From: Aeromonas jandaei
GTDB lineage: Bacteria > Pseudomonadota > Gammaproteobacteria > Enterobacterales > Aeromonadaceae
Direction of reading: 5' to 3'
NCBI RefSeq assembly: GCF_037890695.1
Contig: NZ_CP149571.1
Location: forward strand, 4,184,001-4,248,000
DNA: 64,000 bases
The notes under the pieces are model-generated. The model did no database searches. It was not told where the DNA came from and saw only the letters and a program-made list of their open reading frames with translations. Position 1 is the first letter of the stretch. Every line of letters begins with the position of its first letter. Shown here piece by piece: positions 50,101 to 61,259 of the stretch. The translations under genes were made by a program, and so were the position numbers.

Positions 50101-50737
50101 CGATGGCTGGGCCTACGACATCGGCTTTGGCGGGCTCGACCATGTGCTGAGTCTGGGGGAGAACATCAATGTGCTGGTGCTCGACACCCAGTGCTACTCC
50201 AACACCGGCGGCCAGCAGTCGAAGGCAACCCCGCTTGGTGCCATCACCAAGTTTGGCGAGCAGGGCAAACGCAAGGCACGCAAGGATCTCGGCGCCAGCG
50301 TGATGATGTATGGCCACGTCTATGTGGCGCAGATCTCCCTCGGAGCCCAGATGAACCAGACGGTGAAGGCAATTCAGGAAGCGGAAGCCTACCCGGGGCC
50401 GTCGCTCATCATCGCCTACAGCCCCTGCGAGGAGCATGGCTACGACATGGCCGAGAGCCACGAGCAGATGAAGCAGCTGACCGCCACCGGCTTCTGGCCG
50501 CTCTACCGCTTCGATCCGCGCCGCGCTGACGAGGGTAAATTGCCGCTGGCACTCGACTCGCGGGCACCCAATGCCTCGCTGGCCGAGACCTTGCGCCATG
50601 AGCCCCGCTTCCAGCGGCTGGAGCGCCAGCTGCCTGAGGTGGCCAGCCAGCTCTATCAAGAGGCGGAGCAGGAGGCCAACCGCCGCTTCGCCTGGCTGAG
50701 CCAGCTGGCGGGCAAGGAGAGCCCGGCGCAGGAGTAA
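47192..50737 (+). CDS. nifJ: Pyruvate:ferredoxin (flavodoxin) oxidoreductase
   Basis: A 1181-residue homodimeric-type enzyme that oxidises pyruvate to acetyl-CoA and CO2, passing electrons to ferredoxin or flavodoxin. Domains are in the expected order: the alpha/gamma part with AYRTSEVIAIYPITPSSAMAE, two 4Fe-4S clusters near residues 690-770 (CTQCNYCVAACP and CTGCNLCVEVCP), a further Cys pair in GACSGCGETPY, and the thiamine-diphosphate domain with GGDGWAYDIGFGGLDHVL and NTGGQ. The size matches E. coli YdbK (1174 aa). It stands alone after an AT-rich promoter region (47040-47150). Confidence 0.97.
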   Translation: MITTDGNNAVASVAYRTSEVIAIYPITPSSAMAEQSSAWSSERGKNLWGDVPRVVEMQSEGGAIAAVHGALQTGALATSFTSSQGLLLMIPNLYKLAGQLIPFVLHVAARTVATHALSIFGDHSDVMAVRQTGCAMLCASNVQEAQDFALISQIASLNSRLPFIHFFDGFRTSHEIAKIAPLADDTLRALLPADAIRAHRDRALTPDKPVIRGTAANPDTYFQCREASNPWYDAAYGHVSEAMQAFGEQTGRHYRPFEYVGHPQAERIVVLMGSAIGTCEEVIERLLAQGEKVGLVKVRLFRPFSADHLLAAIPESARTIAVLDRTKEPGAQAEPLYLDVMTALAEAVSRGERASLPRVIGGRYGLSSKEFGPACALAVFAELAQENPRQRFTVGIFDDITGLSLPLPALDSQSPIHNQQHKLEALFYGLGSDGTVSAAKNSIKILGNHTDLYPQGYFVYDSKKAGGLTVSHLRVGERPLQSAYLVEEADFIGCHQWQFIDKYRMAERLKAGGIFLLNTPYSEAEIWQRLPSEVQHTLREKEARFYIINAAKIARDCQLGNRINTVMQMAFFQLSAIIPPAEATSLLKQAIATSYGSKGQALVERNWQALEATCAALTRVPLGELDPASRPRPPVVSAKAPDFVQTVTAAMLAGLGDSLPVSAFPPDGTWPVGTTRWEKRNIAKEIPIWEAELCTQCNYCVAACPHSAIRAKVVEADALAAAPTTLDALDVKSRDMRGQQYVLQVAPEDCTGCNLCVEVCPAKDRSNPDRKAINMASRLDHLDEQKANYDFFLDLPERSAEQLERIDIRTSQLISPLFEYSGACSGCGETPYIKLLTQLYGDRLLIANATGCSSIYGGNLPTTPYTTNADGRGPAWANSLFEDNAEFGLGFRLTVDQHRERVRRLLASLGDTIPAALREALGDTTLPVSEQRAHIQQLRALLQGSQIPAALELARDADYLVEKSVWLIGGDGWAYDIGFGGLDHVLSLGENINVLVLDTQCYSNTGGQQSKATPLGAITKFGEQGKRKARKDLGASVMMYGHVYVAQISLGAQMNQTVKAIQEAEAYPGPSLIIAYSPCEEHGYDMAESHEQMKQLTATGFWPLYRFDPRRADEGKLPLALDSRAPNASLAETLRHEPRFQRLERQLPEVASQLYQEAEQEANRRFAWLSQLAGKESPAQE

Positions 50738-50783
50738 GCCGCACATGGCTTGATGGCAACAGCCACTCTATTCGCCAAATAAC

Positions 50784-50813
50784 CATCAGGGCTCCCCGCG
50801 GGGAGCCCTGATG
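50784..50813. repeat. 30-bp perfect palindrome between nifJ and the MFS gene
   Basis: A loop-less inverted repeat with 15-base arms beginning CATCAGGGCTCCCCG lies between convergent genes. It lacks a T-run, so it is a possible factor-assisted terminator. Confidence 0.75.
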
Positions 50814-50848
50814 CTATCTATGGTGAGCCAATGTCGGCGCAGGCCAAA

Positions 50849-52213
50849 TCAGGCGCTGATGGAGGCTAGCTCATGGCGCTTCAACGCCAGCAATGTGATG
50901 AGCAGCGCCAGCGTGGCGATCAGTGCCATACCGATATAGGTCGCGCTGAAGCCCGGGGCCAGCAGATCGGGGGCGAGCCGGCTCAAATCGCCATCACTAC
51001 CGGCTGGCAGGCGGAAGTGGAACAGCATGGAGCAAATGGCCACGCCGACGGCACCGCCGAGCTCACGCCCGAAGTTGAACAGCGACATGCCGATGCCGCG
51101 ATCCTGCCGTGGCAGGGCATTTTGCACCACCACCGAGAGGGCGGGCAGCACCAGACCCAGACCGATACCGGCAAACCCGAGCGCCAGCCTGACCCAAGCA
51201 TCGAAGTGGATCTGCCAGAGCGCCACCGCCGCGAGGCCAAAGCCCACCGCGACAAAGCTCTTGTAGTGACCGGTACGGCCAATCAACTTGCCGCCGACAA
51301 AAGCGCCGGCAGTGATGCAAATCATGAAGATGACCATGATGGCGCCGCTCTCGCTGGCGCTCATCCCCTTCTGCCACTGCATCTGCAACGGCAGATAGAC
51401 CAGCACGGCAAACATCAGCAGCTGGGAGAGCATCACCAGCAGCACGCTCACCAGATAGCCGGGCAACCGGGCCAGATGGGCAGGCAATATGGGGTCGTGG
51501 GCGCGCCGCTCAATCAGAATGAGCAACAGCAACGCAACGCCCAGCGCCGCCGAGAGCCAGACGGCGGGCAGCGCCGCCTCCGGCGAGAGCAGCAACAGGG
51601 TGAGCGTGGTGACGGTAATCAGCAGACCCGCCCCCTTCCAGTCGAAGCGACTGTGGCGGCGCACGTTGAGCTGCTTGAGGTTGCGGTTGATGAGAAAGAC
51701 TGCCAGCGCCCCGAGCGGCAGATTGATCCAGAAGATCCAGCGCCAGCTGAGTTGCTCGGTGAAGTAGCCGCCGAGCAAGGGGCCGGCGATGCTGGAGACC
51801 GCATAGACCGCCGAAATGTAGCCCTGATACTTGCCCACCTCCCGCGGCGGAATGGTGTCGGCAATCACGGTAAACGCGAGGGCAATCAGACCGCCGCCCC
51901 CCAGCCCTTGCAGCACCCGCGCTGCCAGCAGGGTCTGCAGATCCTGAGAGAGGGCGCAGGCCACCGAGCCTGCCAGAAACAGGCCGATGCCGATATTGAG
52001 CATCCGTACCCGACCAAAGAGATCGCTCAGCTTGCCGTAGAGGGGCAACACGGCGGTGGCCGCCAACAGGTAGGCGGTGACCACCCAGGTGAGGGCGCCA
52101 CCGGCATGCAGTTCGGCGCCAATCATGGGCAGCGGGGTAGTGACGATGCTTTTTTCCAGTGATCCCAGTGCGATCACCAGCGCCACACTCGAGAAGATGG
52201 TTTTCGGGGACAT
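50849..52213 (-). CDS. DHA2-type multidrug MFS exporter
   Basis: A 454-residue drug:H+ antiporter with about 14 predicted helices. Seen are the motif C-like GPLLGGYF after helix 5, the loop 2-3 motif GKLSDLFGRVRML, and the helix 1 motif D2 region EKSIVTTPLPMIGAEL. Proteins of this group export drugs, dyes or organic acids; there is no neighbouring membrane-fusion protein, so it probably acts alone. It starts at ATG 52213 and is divergent from the HAD phosphatase gene. Confidence 0.85.
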   Translation of the reverse strand: MSPKTIFSSVALVIALGSLEKSIVTTPLPMIGAELHAGGALTWVVTAYLLAATAVLPLYGKLSDLFGRVRMLNIGIGLFLAGSVACALSQDLQTLLAARVLQGLGGGGLIALAFTVIADTIPPREVGKYQGYISAVYAVSSIAGPLLGGYFTEQLSWRWIFWINLPLGALAVFLINRNLKQLNVRRHSRFDWKGAGLLITVTTLTLLLLSPEAALPAVWLSAALGVALLLLILIERRAHDPILPAHLARLPGYLVSVLLVMLSQLLMFAVLVYLPLQMQWQKGMSASESGAIMVIFMICITAGAFVGGKLIGRTGHYKSFVAVGFGLAAVALWQIHFDAWVRLALGFAGIGLGLVLPALSVVVQNALPRQDRGIGMSLFNFGRELGGAVGVAICSMLFHFRLPAGSDGDLSRLAPDLLAPGFSATYIGMALIATLALLITLLALKRHELASISA

Positions 52214-52384
52214 AAGAGGACTCGCTAATCTGATATGCCAAAGGATCCGGCATTGAGCGAATTATTGTCTCACAAATCAGCAAGAGAGAGAAAAAACCAC
52301 GGCCGGCCATCCTCAACCATGAGGCCGATCCCACAATCCTGGTTCCCGATCTGCTAGCCTGCCCTATTTAGCCAAGGAGTCCCC

Positions 52385-52981
52385 ATGAGCGAGCAGTACC
52401 GGTTTGATCACTACGATGCCCTTATTTTCGATATGGATGGCACTCTGGTTGATTCCATGCCCCTCCACCTCGATGCCTGGGAGCTTACCTGCGCCGAATT
52501 CGGCATCCCCTTCAAGCGGGAGCAGCTCTACCAGTACGGCGGCATTCCGACTCGCAAGATCATCGCCATGCTGGCCGAGCAGCAGGGACTGGAGGTAGAT
52601 ACCGACGCCTTCGCCCGCCGCAAGATTGCCCTCTACATGGAGCATATCGACAAGGTCAGCGTCTTCCCCCGGATGTGGGAGCTGGTCAGGCACTACCACG
52701 GCAAGGTGCCGATGGGGATTGGTACCGGTTCACCGCGCAATCAGGCGGAGTCGATCCTGAAGAGTACCGGTCTCGACGCCTATATCTCTGTGGTGGTGAG
52801 CGCCGATGACGTCATCAACCACAAGCCGCACCCGGACACCTTCTTGCAGGTAGCCGAACAGCTGGGGGCCAATCCGGCCAACTGTCTGGTGTTTGAAGAT
52901 ACCCAGATCGGGCTTGAGGCAGGCAAGGCGGCAGGTATGGATACCGTGCTGGTGCTTGAGGGAGAGTGGCACCCGAGATAA
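52385..52981 (+). CDS. yqaB: YqaB-type HAD sugar phosphatase
   Basis: A 198-residue HAD phosphatase with the beta-phosphoglucomutase-like fold. Motif I is IFDMDGTLVDSMP (nucleophile and acid Asp), motif II is GTGSP, motif III is the Lys in NHKPHPDTF, and motif IV is FEDTQIGLEAG. E. coli YqaB removes phosphate from fructose 1-phosphate and 6-phosphogluconate; the exact substrate here is inferred. CAAGGAG precedes ATG 52385. Confidence 0.85.
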   Translation: MSEQYRFDHYDALIFDMDGTLVDSMPLHLDAWELTCAEFGIPFKREQLYQYGGIPTRKIIAMLAEQQGLEVDTDAFARRKIALYMEHIDKVSVFPRMWELVRHYHGKVPMGIGTGSPRNQAESILKSTGLDAYISVVVSADDVINHKPHPDTFLQVAEQLGANPANCLVFEDTQIGLEAGKAAGMDTVLVLEGEWHPR

Positions 52982-53023
52982 CAGGGGCATAGCCACCGTG
53001 CCAGGGCACAACTGCAATCATTT

Positions 53024-53047
53024 TCGGGGAGCCTGTCAGCTCCCCGA
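53024..53047. terminator. Hairpin after yqaB
   Basis: A 9-bp stem (TCGGGGAGC/GCTCCCCGA) with a 6-base loop lies 43 bases past yqaB and close to the stop of the convergent small gene. Neither side has a real T-run, so termination is uncertain. Confidence 0.45.
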
Positions 53048-53091
53048 CTCGTAACTGGCTGACGCCTGTTTGCCCGACCTATTGGCCCGAC

Positions 53092-53349
53092 CTATTTGCC
53101 CGAGAGGGAGGCCGCAGACGCAGGTACTTCAGACACCGTGAGAGTAAAGCCATCGGCATGCAACTCATGCTGCTTCTGATGAGCGCACAGCAACTCCAGC
53201 GCCTTGCTCGGACTATCCGCGAAGGTGGGCGCAGCAATGGCAGCAAAACCCTGTGCAACCAGATGTCGACGCTCATCGCTATAGCTGGGTGCATTCGCAT
53301 CGAGATAGGTAAGCGACTGACCTTGCTTGAAAAAGTGATAGTTAGGCAT
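53092..53349 (-). CDS. Small hypothetical protein
   Basis: An 85-residue protein that I do not recognise. It begins MPNYHFFKQGQSLTYLDANAP and has no signal peptide or membrane segment; the sequence is balanced and looks like a small soluble domain. ATG 53349 is preceded by GGGG at fair spacing; five extra codons are possible upstream. It is kept because the frame has normal codon use for this genome and is not a shadow of another gene. It stands alone between yqaB and the ast group. Confidence 0.6.
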   Translation of the reverse strand: MPNYHFFKQGQSLTYLDANAPSYSDERRHLVAQGFAAIAAPTFADSPSKALELLCAHQKQHELHADGFTLTVSEVPASAASLSGK

Positions 53350-53544
53350 CGATTGGCCCCGCAAAAATAAAGCGTCATTCTACTCCTTTTTGCCCACTTG
53401 CCTGCGTCAATCTGTGGCGTATCGAGTGATCTCGTTCACATTTTTATCAACAATTCGACCACACCAAACACCAGCAAAAATCATAACCCCTCTCCTCTTA
53501 AGTCATTGATAACCAGAGAGGGCACCGCCACCAACTGCAAACAA

Positions 53545-53567
53545 AACGCCTCCACAGGGGAGGCGTT
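53545..53567 (-). terminator. Terminator after the DUF1338 gene
   Basis: On the minus strand a 9-bp stem (AACGCCTCC/GGAGGCGTT) with a 5-base loop is followed by TTGTTTG. It ends the ast operon. Confidence 0.8.
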
Positions 53568-53611
53568 CTCATGCCAAGTGGCACGGCACAACCCGTGCCG
53601 CTCACCGAACT

Positions 53612-54409
53612 TTACATCGCGTTGGTCGATTCGAAGATCTTGTCGGCCGACGCCTCGACGAAACCCGGATAGAGCACGCCGTCTGGTTGCGGGTAGCGCA
53701 GGGCAAACTCGTAGAAGCAGCTCGGGATGGTACGCACGCCATCGCTGAACGGCACATCCGCCTTGTCGGCCATGGTGGAGGATTGCTCCAGCATGACCTG
53801 CGGATCCCCTTTCACCTCGCCACCCACGCTGTTGAGGACAAAACCCGCCGCCTTGAGCGCCGCGTTGACCTGCTCGATGGTGTCGAAGTCCTTCAACTTG
53901 TTGATATTGACCGTGAAGTGGTTGGCACGATAACCCCAGGCTGCCATCCAAGCAGCATACTCGCTCTCCGCCAGCAGGGTCTGGTAATCAGCGTAAGAGA
54001 CCTGCCAGGGGGCACCGGCGTAGAGAAATGCCGGGGTATCGGTCAGATGCTCGGGCACCTGATCCGCCAGCTTGTGGATGATGGCCTGCGCGCCTGCGGA
54101 GAGCTCTTCGACCTTCAGCGCGCTGATAAACACCTTGGGAGCATCGGGATCCTTGTGCTCAAAGTGCTTGGCGTTGAGCTTCTTGGCCTTGAACACATAC
54201 TCTCCCTTCTGCTCGTAACCGAGTGCCAGAAAGTGGGCGGCCAGCTTCTCCAGCCCCAGTTTGGGCAGGTTGTAGGTACGAAAGGCAATGTGGTCGTTGA
54301 TGATGGGCTCACCGCCCCCCAGCAGGGCATGCACTTTAAGGGCGCTTGGTGTCACCTTGATGTAGTTGTCCCACAGATGACTAAACAGGGTGTCGATATC
54401 CTTTTGCAT
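53612..54409 (-). CDS. DUF1338 family protein (HglS-like dioxygenase fold)
   Basis: A 265-residue DUF1338 protein. The larger family members (HglS/YdcJ, about 450 aa) are Fe(II)-dependent enzymes that convert 2-oxoadipate to D-2-hydroxyglutarate; this is a short form. Possible metal ligands are His in DHIAFRTYN, His in YRANHFTVNI, and Glu near the C terminus in FYEFALRYP. ATG 54409 has AAGGAAAGAG upstream. It is the last gene of the ast operon, 64 bases after astD. Its role in arginine catabolism is unknown; action on a 2-oxo acid or succinylated intermediate is only a guess. Confidence 0.8.
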   Translation of the reverse strand: MQKDIDTLFSHLWDNYIKVTPSALKVHALLGGGEPIINDHIAFRTYNLPKLGLEKLAAHFLALGYEQKGEYVFKAKKLNAKHFEHKDPDAPKVFISALKVEELSAGAQAIIHKLADQVPEHLTDTPAFLYAGAPWQVSYADYQTLLAESEYAAWMAAWGYRANHFTVNINKLKDFDTIEQVNAALKAAGFVLNSVGGEVKGDPQVMLEQSSTMADKADVPFSDGVRTIPSCFYEFALRYPQPDGVLYPGFVEASADKIFESTNAM

Positions 54410-54439
54410 CTCTCTTTCCTTTGATTGCGGGTACGAAAC

Positions 54440-54459
54440 GGGGCCCCGATGGGTGCCCC
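54440..54459 (-). repeat. Intercistronic hairpin, astD/DUF1338 gene
   Basis: GGGGCCCC and GGTGCCCC pair with one mismatch and loop GATG in the 64-base spacer. No T-run follows in the direction of transcription. Confidence 0.7.
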
Positions 54460-54473
54460 TTGTAGTTGTCTGT

Positions 54474-56015
<1,542 letters not shown>

Positions 56016-57035
56016 TCAGTCGAGGTCGACTACCCGCACCATGTCGCCATCCTGCACCTTGAGTGCTGCCGCCATCTTGGGCGGGATAATGGCCTCGTGC
56101 TTGTCGAGATCGACGCGGATATTGCCATAGCAGGCACGGTACTGTTCGAAACGGCTGTTGCAGAGCAGGTGGGTGCGGCCGCCGATGGGCTCGCCGATCA
56201 GCACCCGCAGTTTCTGGCTGCGACGCACGCTGCGGATGTTCTTCAACTCGCACTCGACCGCCGGCCCCGCATCGAAGATATCGACATAGCCGCGATTCAC
56301 GAATCCCTCGTCCTGCAGCATCTTGATGGCCGGACGGGTCTTCTCGTGGGTCTGGCCGATAACAGCGCGCGCCTCCTTGCTCAGCAAGTTGACGTAGATG
56401 GGGTACTTGGGCATCAGCTCGGCGATAAAGCGCTTCTTGCCGATCCCGGTAAGGTAGTCGACGGTGGGAAAATCCATCGAGAAGAAATGGGTCTGCAGCC
56501 ACTCGTAGAAGGGGCTGTGGCCATTGCCATCGGAGACGCCGCGCATCTCGGCAAAGACGGTTTCGTCAAACAGCTCCGGGTGCTCGGCCATAAACAGGAA
56601 GCGGTGCTTGGAGAGCAGGCGGCCGTTGAGCCCCTCGCGGGCACATTCGCGCAGGAACAGGGTGCAAAGCTCGGTATTGCCGGTGTAGTCATTGGAGAGA
56701 GTCAGCGTCTCGACCACGTTGTAGATGCCGAGTTTGGGCGAAGAGTGCACCACCTTGCCGATGTGGTAGTTGTAAAACGGCTGGGAGAGACCGACTGCCG
56801 CATCTATGGCGCAGGTCCCTACCATCTCGCCGGTCTCGAGATCCTCGGCCACAAAGAAGTAGAGGCAGTCCCCCTTGCCGGCCGGCTTGTCGGAAAAAGT
56901 TTGGGTAGAAGCGTCGATCTTGCGCTGCAGCAGCTCATCGTTGACGGGCAACGAGGTCATGCCGGTGCCGGACTCGATGGCGCAGGTCTTGAGCCCGGCA
57001 AAATCTTTTTGCTCGATGGGACGGATAACCAACAT
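56016..57035 (-). CDS. astA: Arginine N-succinyltransferase
   Basis: A 339-residue acyltransferase that transfers succinate from succinyl-CoA to the alpha-amino group of arginine, opening the AST pathway. It starts MLVIRPIEQKDFAGLKTCAIESGTGMTSLP, which matches AstA (E. coli 344 aa), and contains YNYHIGKVVHSSPKLGIYN. ATG 57035 has GGGAG upstream. It lies between astC and astD. astB and astE, needed to complete the pathway, are not in this window. Confidence 0.95.
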   Translation of the reverse strand: MLVIRPIEQKDFAGLKTCAIESGTGMTSLPVNDELLQRKIDASTQTFSDKPAGKGDCLYFFVAEDLETGEMVGTCAIDAAVGLSQPFYNYHIGKVVHSSPKLGIYNVVETLTLSNDYTGNTELCTLFLRECAREGLNGRLLSKHRFLFMAEHPELFDETVFAEMRGVSDGNGHSPFYEWLQTHFFSMDFPTVDYLTGIGKKRFIAELMPKYPIYVNLLSKEARAVIGQTHEKTRPAIKMLQDEGFVNRGYVDIFDAGPAVECELKNIRSVRRSQKLRVLIGEPIGGRTHLLCNSRFEQYRACYGNIRVDLDKHEAIIPPKMAAALKVQDGDMVRVVDLD

Positions 57036-57062
57036 AAATGACAACTCCCTTTCATTGACGTC

Positions 57063-57101
57063 AGGTGGGGTCCCGGCTCCTGCCGGGAGGGCTCCCCACC
57101 T
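57063..57101 (-). repeat. Intercistronic hairpin, astC/astA
   Basis: An outer 8-bp stem (AGGTGGGG/CCCCACCT) and inner 7-bp stem (TCCCGGC/GCCGGGA) with a 5-base bulge form a very stable structure just 9 bases past the astC stop. No T-run follows. Confidence 0.8.
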
Positions 57102-57110
57102 CAATTTGGA

Positions 57111-58604
<1,494 letters not shown>

Positions 58605-59186
58605 TTATGAACAGGTCAGAAAATTGGCCAGTAGCAAATGGCCCTGTTCACTCAAAATACTCTCCGGATGGAACTGTACACCCTCGATGTTGAGCGTCTT
58701 GTGGCGCAGCCCCATGATCTCGTCGAACGAGCCATCGGCATGCTCGCTCCAGGCGGTGATCTCGAAGCAGTCGGGCAGCGTCTCGCGCTCCACCACCAGC
58801 GAATGATATCGGGTCACCCGCAAGGGATCCTTGAGACCGCAGAATACCCCTTCGCCGCGATGACGGATGAGGGAGGTCTTGCCGTGCATTACCTGACGCG
58901 CGCGAACCACGCGGGCACCAAACGACTGCGCCAGCGACTGATGACCAAGGCAGACGCCGAGAATGGGCAGCTTGCCAGCGAAATGGGTGATGGCGTCGAG
59001 AGAGATACCTGCCTCGTTGGGAGTACAGGGGCCGGGAGAGATAACCAGAAAACGGGGAGATAACCGCTCGATATCGGTCAGCGTCAGTTCATCATTGCGT
59101 CTGACCTCTACCTCCTGACCCAGCGCACCAAAATATTGCACCAGATTCCAGGTAAAGGAGTCGTAGTTATCAATTAACAGCAACAT
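58605..59186 (-). CDS. pabA: Aminodeoxychorismate/anthranilate synthase glutamine amidotransferase
   Basis: A 193-residue class I glutamine amidotransferase that supplies ammonia to PabB for 4-amino-4-deoxychorismate (folate). The catalytic Cys is in [12 protein letters not shown] and the His-Glu pair in [14 protein letters not shown]; the N terminus [15 protein letters not shown] is standard. It is a stand-alone subunit, of PabA length (E. coli 187 aa), and could also serve TrpE if there is no TrpG. It lies between a small hypothetical gene and astC, a placement common in Vibrio and Aeromonas relatives. Confidence 0.92.
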   Translation of the reverse strand: MLLLIDNYDSFTWNLVQYFGALGQEVEVRRNDELTLTDIERLSPRFLVISPGPCTPNEAGISLDAITHFAGKLPILGVCLGHQSLAQSFGARVVRARQVMHGKTSLIRHRGEGVFCGLKDPLRVTRYHSLVVERETLPDCFEITAWSEHADGSFDEIMGLRHKTLNIEGVQFHPESILSEQGHLLLANFLTCS

Positions 59187-59207
59187 GAGATAACCAGCAG
59201 CGGAGAA

Positions 59208-59423
59208 TTAACGATCGAGAAAACGACCCTGCTCCATTTCCCGCTCACGCTGACATTCGGCCAGATAGATGGCGGCAGCGATGGCAGCGGTCTTGTGATG
59301 CTTGTCGATGGCATTGGAGACCATCAATTGCAGGGTATTGAGGTTTTTCGCCTTGCGAAACTTGCGCAGCCAGTGACCTTTGTCACTCAGCTCTTCAATT
59401 GAAATATTCGGTTGAACAGACAT
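59208..59423 (-). CDS. Small hypothetical protein between trpS and pabA
   Basis: A 71-residue protein that I do not recognise as a named family. It begins MSVQPNISIEELSDKGHWLRKFRKAKNL, is rich in charged residues and looks alpha-helical, and has no membrane segment. ATG 59423 is chosen because the longer frame to 59471 lies in AT-rich sequence; its ribosome binding site is weak (AAGAG). It ends 21 bases before pabA, so the two are probably cotranscribed. Confidence 0.65.
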   Translation of the reverse strand: MSVQPNISIEELSDKGHWLRKFRKAKNLNTLQLMVSNAIDKHHKTAAIAAAIYLAECQREREMEQGRFLDR

Positions 59424-59542
59424 GGGTACTCTTGGGGATATATCCCGGGTTGGAATAATAAAATCAAACAAAAATAGAGCTGGGGAAAATAAAGAAAGCC
59501 AGGCAAATACCCAGCTCTCTTCTACTACACCTTCCCAGTATG

Positions 59543-60547
59543 TCAGGCTCGAGGAACGAAGCCGACTACATCATATACGCTGGTCAAAGTTTTTTCAGCC
59601 CTTTCACGCGCCTTTTGTGCCCCTTCGGCCAAAATCGCAATCAGATGGGCCTCATCCTGACGCAGCTCATTGAAACGGGCCTGAATCGGCTCCAGCAGTG
59701 CGACAACCGCCTCGGCGGTTTCGGTCTTGAGGTGACCGTACATCTTGCCTTCAAAATGCTGTTCCAGCTCGGGGATAGAGCGGCCGGTCACACCGGACAT
59801 CAGGGTCAGCAGGTTGGAGACGCCCGGTTTGTTTTCCGGATCGAAACGCACCACGGCCGGATCGTCGGAGTCGGTTACCGCACGCTTGATCTTCTTGATG
59901 ATCTGCTTGGGATCTTCCAGCAGGCCGATGAAGTTGGCCTCGTTGTCATCCGACTTGGACATCTTCTTGGTCGGATCCTGCAGGCTCATCACCCGCGCCC
60001 CTTCGGTCGGAATGAAGGGCTCCGGCATGGTGAACACCTCACCATAGAGGTTGTTGAAACGGGTGCAGATATCGCGGGTCAGCTCGAGATGCTGCTTCTG
60101 GTCGTTGCCGACCGGCACCTGATTGGCCTGATAGAGCAGAATATCAGCGGCCATCAGCACCGGATAACCGAACAGGCCGACGTTGACGTTGTTCTCGAAA
60201 CGGGCGGACTTGTCCTTGAACTGGGTCATGCGCGACAGCTCACCCATCTGGGTGTAGCAGTTGAGGATCCAGCCCAGCTCGGCGTGCTGCGGCACGTGAG
60301 ACTGGATGAAAACGGTGCTCTTCTTGGGATCGATACCGACCGCCAGATAGAGGGCGGCCGCATCGAGACAGGCCTTGCGCAGGGCCACCGGATCCTGGCG
60401 GGTGGTGATGGCATGCAGGTCGACGATGCAGTAGAGGCAGTCGTACTCATCCTGCATGTTGACCCACTGACGCAGCGCGCCCATGTAGTTGCCGATGGTC
60501 AGCTGACCGGAGGGCTGCGCCCCGCTCAATACGATTGGTTTGGTCAT
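59543..60547 (-). CDS. trpS: Tryptophanyl-tRNA synthetase
   Basis: A 334-residue class Ic synthetase that charges tRNA-Trp; the length equals E. coli TrpS (334 aa). The HIGH-like motif is in [18 protein letters not shown] (TIGN) and the KMSKS motif is intact in [11 protein letters not shown]. It starts at ATG 60547, 42 bases after the gph stop codon, consistent with the dam-rpe-gph-trpS order of enterobacteria. Confidence 0.97.
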   Translation of the reverse strand: MTKPIVLSGAQPSGQLTIGNYMGALRQWVNMQDEYDCLYCIVDLHAITTRQDPVALRKACLDAAALYLAVGIDPKKSTVFIQSHVPQHAELGWILNCYTQMGELSRMTQFKDKSARFENNVNVGLFGYPVLMAADILLYQANQVPVGNDQKQHLELTRDICTRFNNLYGEVFTMPEPFIPTEGARVMSLQDPTKKMSKSDDNEANFIGLLEDPKQIIKKIKRAVTDSDDPAVVRFDPENKPGVSNLLTLMSGVTGRSIPELEQHFEGKMYGHLKTETAEAVVALLEPIQARFNELRQDEAHLIAILAEGAQKARERAEKTLTSVYDVVGFVPRA

Positions 60548-60589
60548 GAGAGTAGTAATCCTTGTAATTCAGCCAGTCCGGCGATGCGC

Positions 60590-61259
60590 TTAGCTCAGCA
60601 GCGCATCGAGCTGGGAAAAGTGTTCGAACACCCAGTCGGGCCGGGAGTCGGCAATGGGGCGACCATAGTTGTAACCGTAGGTCAGGCCCACCACCTTCAT
60701 GCCGGCAGCCTTGGCAGCCAGCACATCATTTTCGGAGTCACCTACCATCAGGGTGCGAGCCGGACTCACTCCCAGCTCCTGGCAGGCGTGCAGCAAGGGC
60801 TCCGGACTCGGCTTCTTGACCGGTACGCAGTTGCCACCGAGCCAGAGCGCGAAGCAATCGCTGATACCGAGGGCATCAAGAATAGGCGCGACAAAATCGC
60901 TCGGCTTGTTGGTGACGATCGCCTGCTGATAACCCAGGGTTTGCAGGCGGCGCAGACTCCGGGCAACCCCATCATACATGGCCAGTCCCTGCAGCAAACA
61001 GGCGTTGTAATGCTGGAAAAAGATCGGACGGGCCTTGGCAAACAGCTCGGGGTCGGCCTCGCGATAGGCAAGGGCCCGCTGGATCAGCTTGTCAGCACCA
61101 TTGCCGACCCAAGTACGGATAACCGCTTCATCAGCTTGTGTCCAGACCCAGATCAGCCAGAGTCAGATTGACTGCCAGCGCCAGCTGGGCGGCGCTGTCG
61201 ATCAGGGTGCCGTCCAGATCGAACAGCACCAGGTCAAATGCGCGCTCAGCGTTTGACAT
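60590..61259 (-). pseudogene. gph: Phosphoglycolate phosphatase gene gph, frameshifted
   Basis: The region encodes a complete HAD phosphatase of the Gph type split by one extra base. From ATG 61259 the frame reads [22 protein letters not shown] (motif I intact) and stops at 61133-61131 after 42 residues. The following frame resumes at once with ADEAVIRTWVGNGADKLIQRALAYREAD and continues through IVTNKPSDF, KKPSPEPLL and MVGDSENDVLAAKAAGM to a normal stop at 60590. The span is 670 bases (3 x 223 + 1), and removing one of the two T residues at 61136-61137 (A on the coding strand) gives an intact 222-residue protein. It overlaps the end of rpe by 14 bases. It may be a true mutation or a base-call error. 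Confidence 0.88.
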
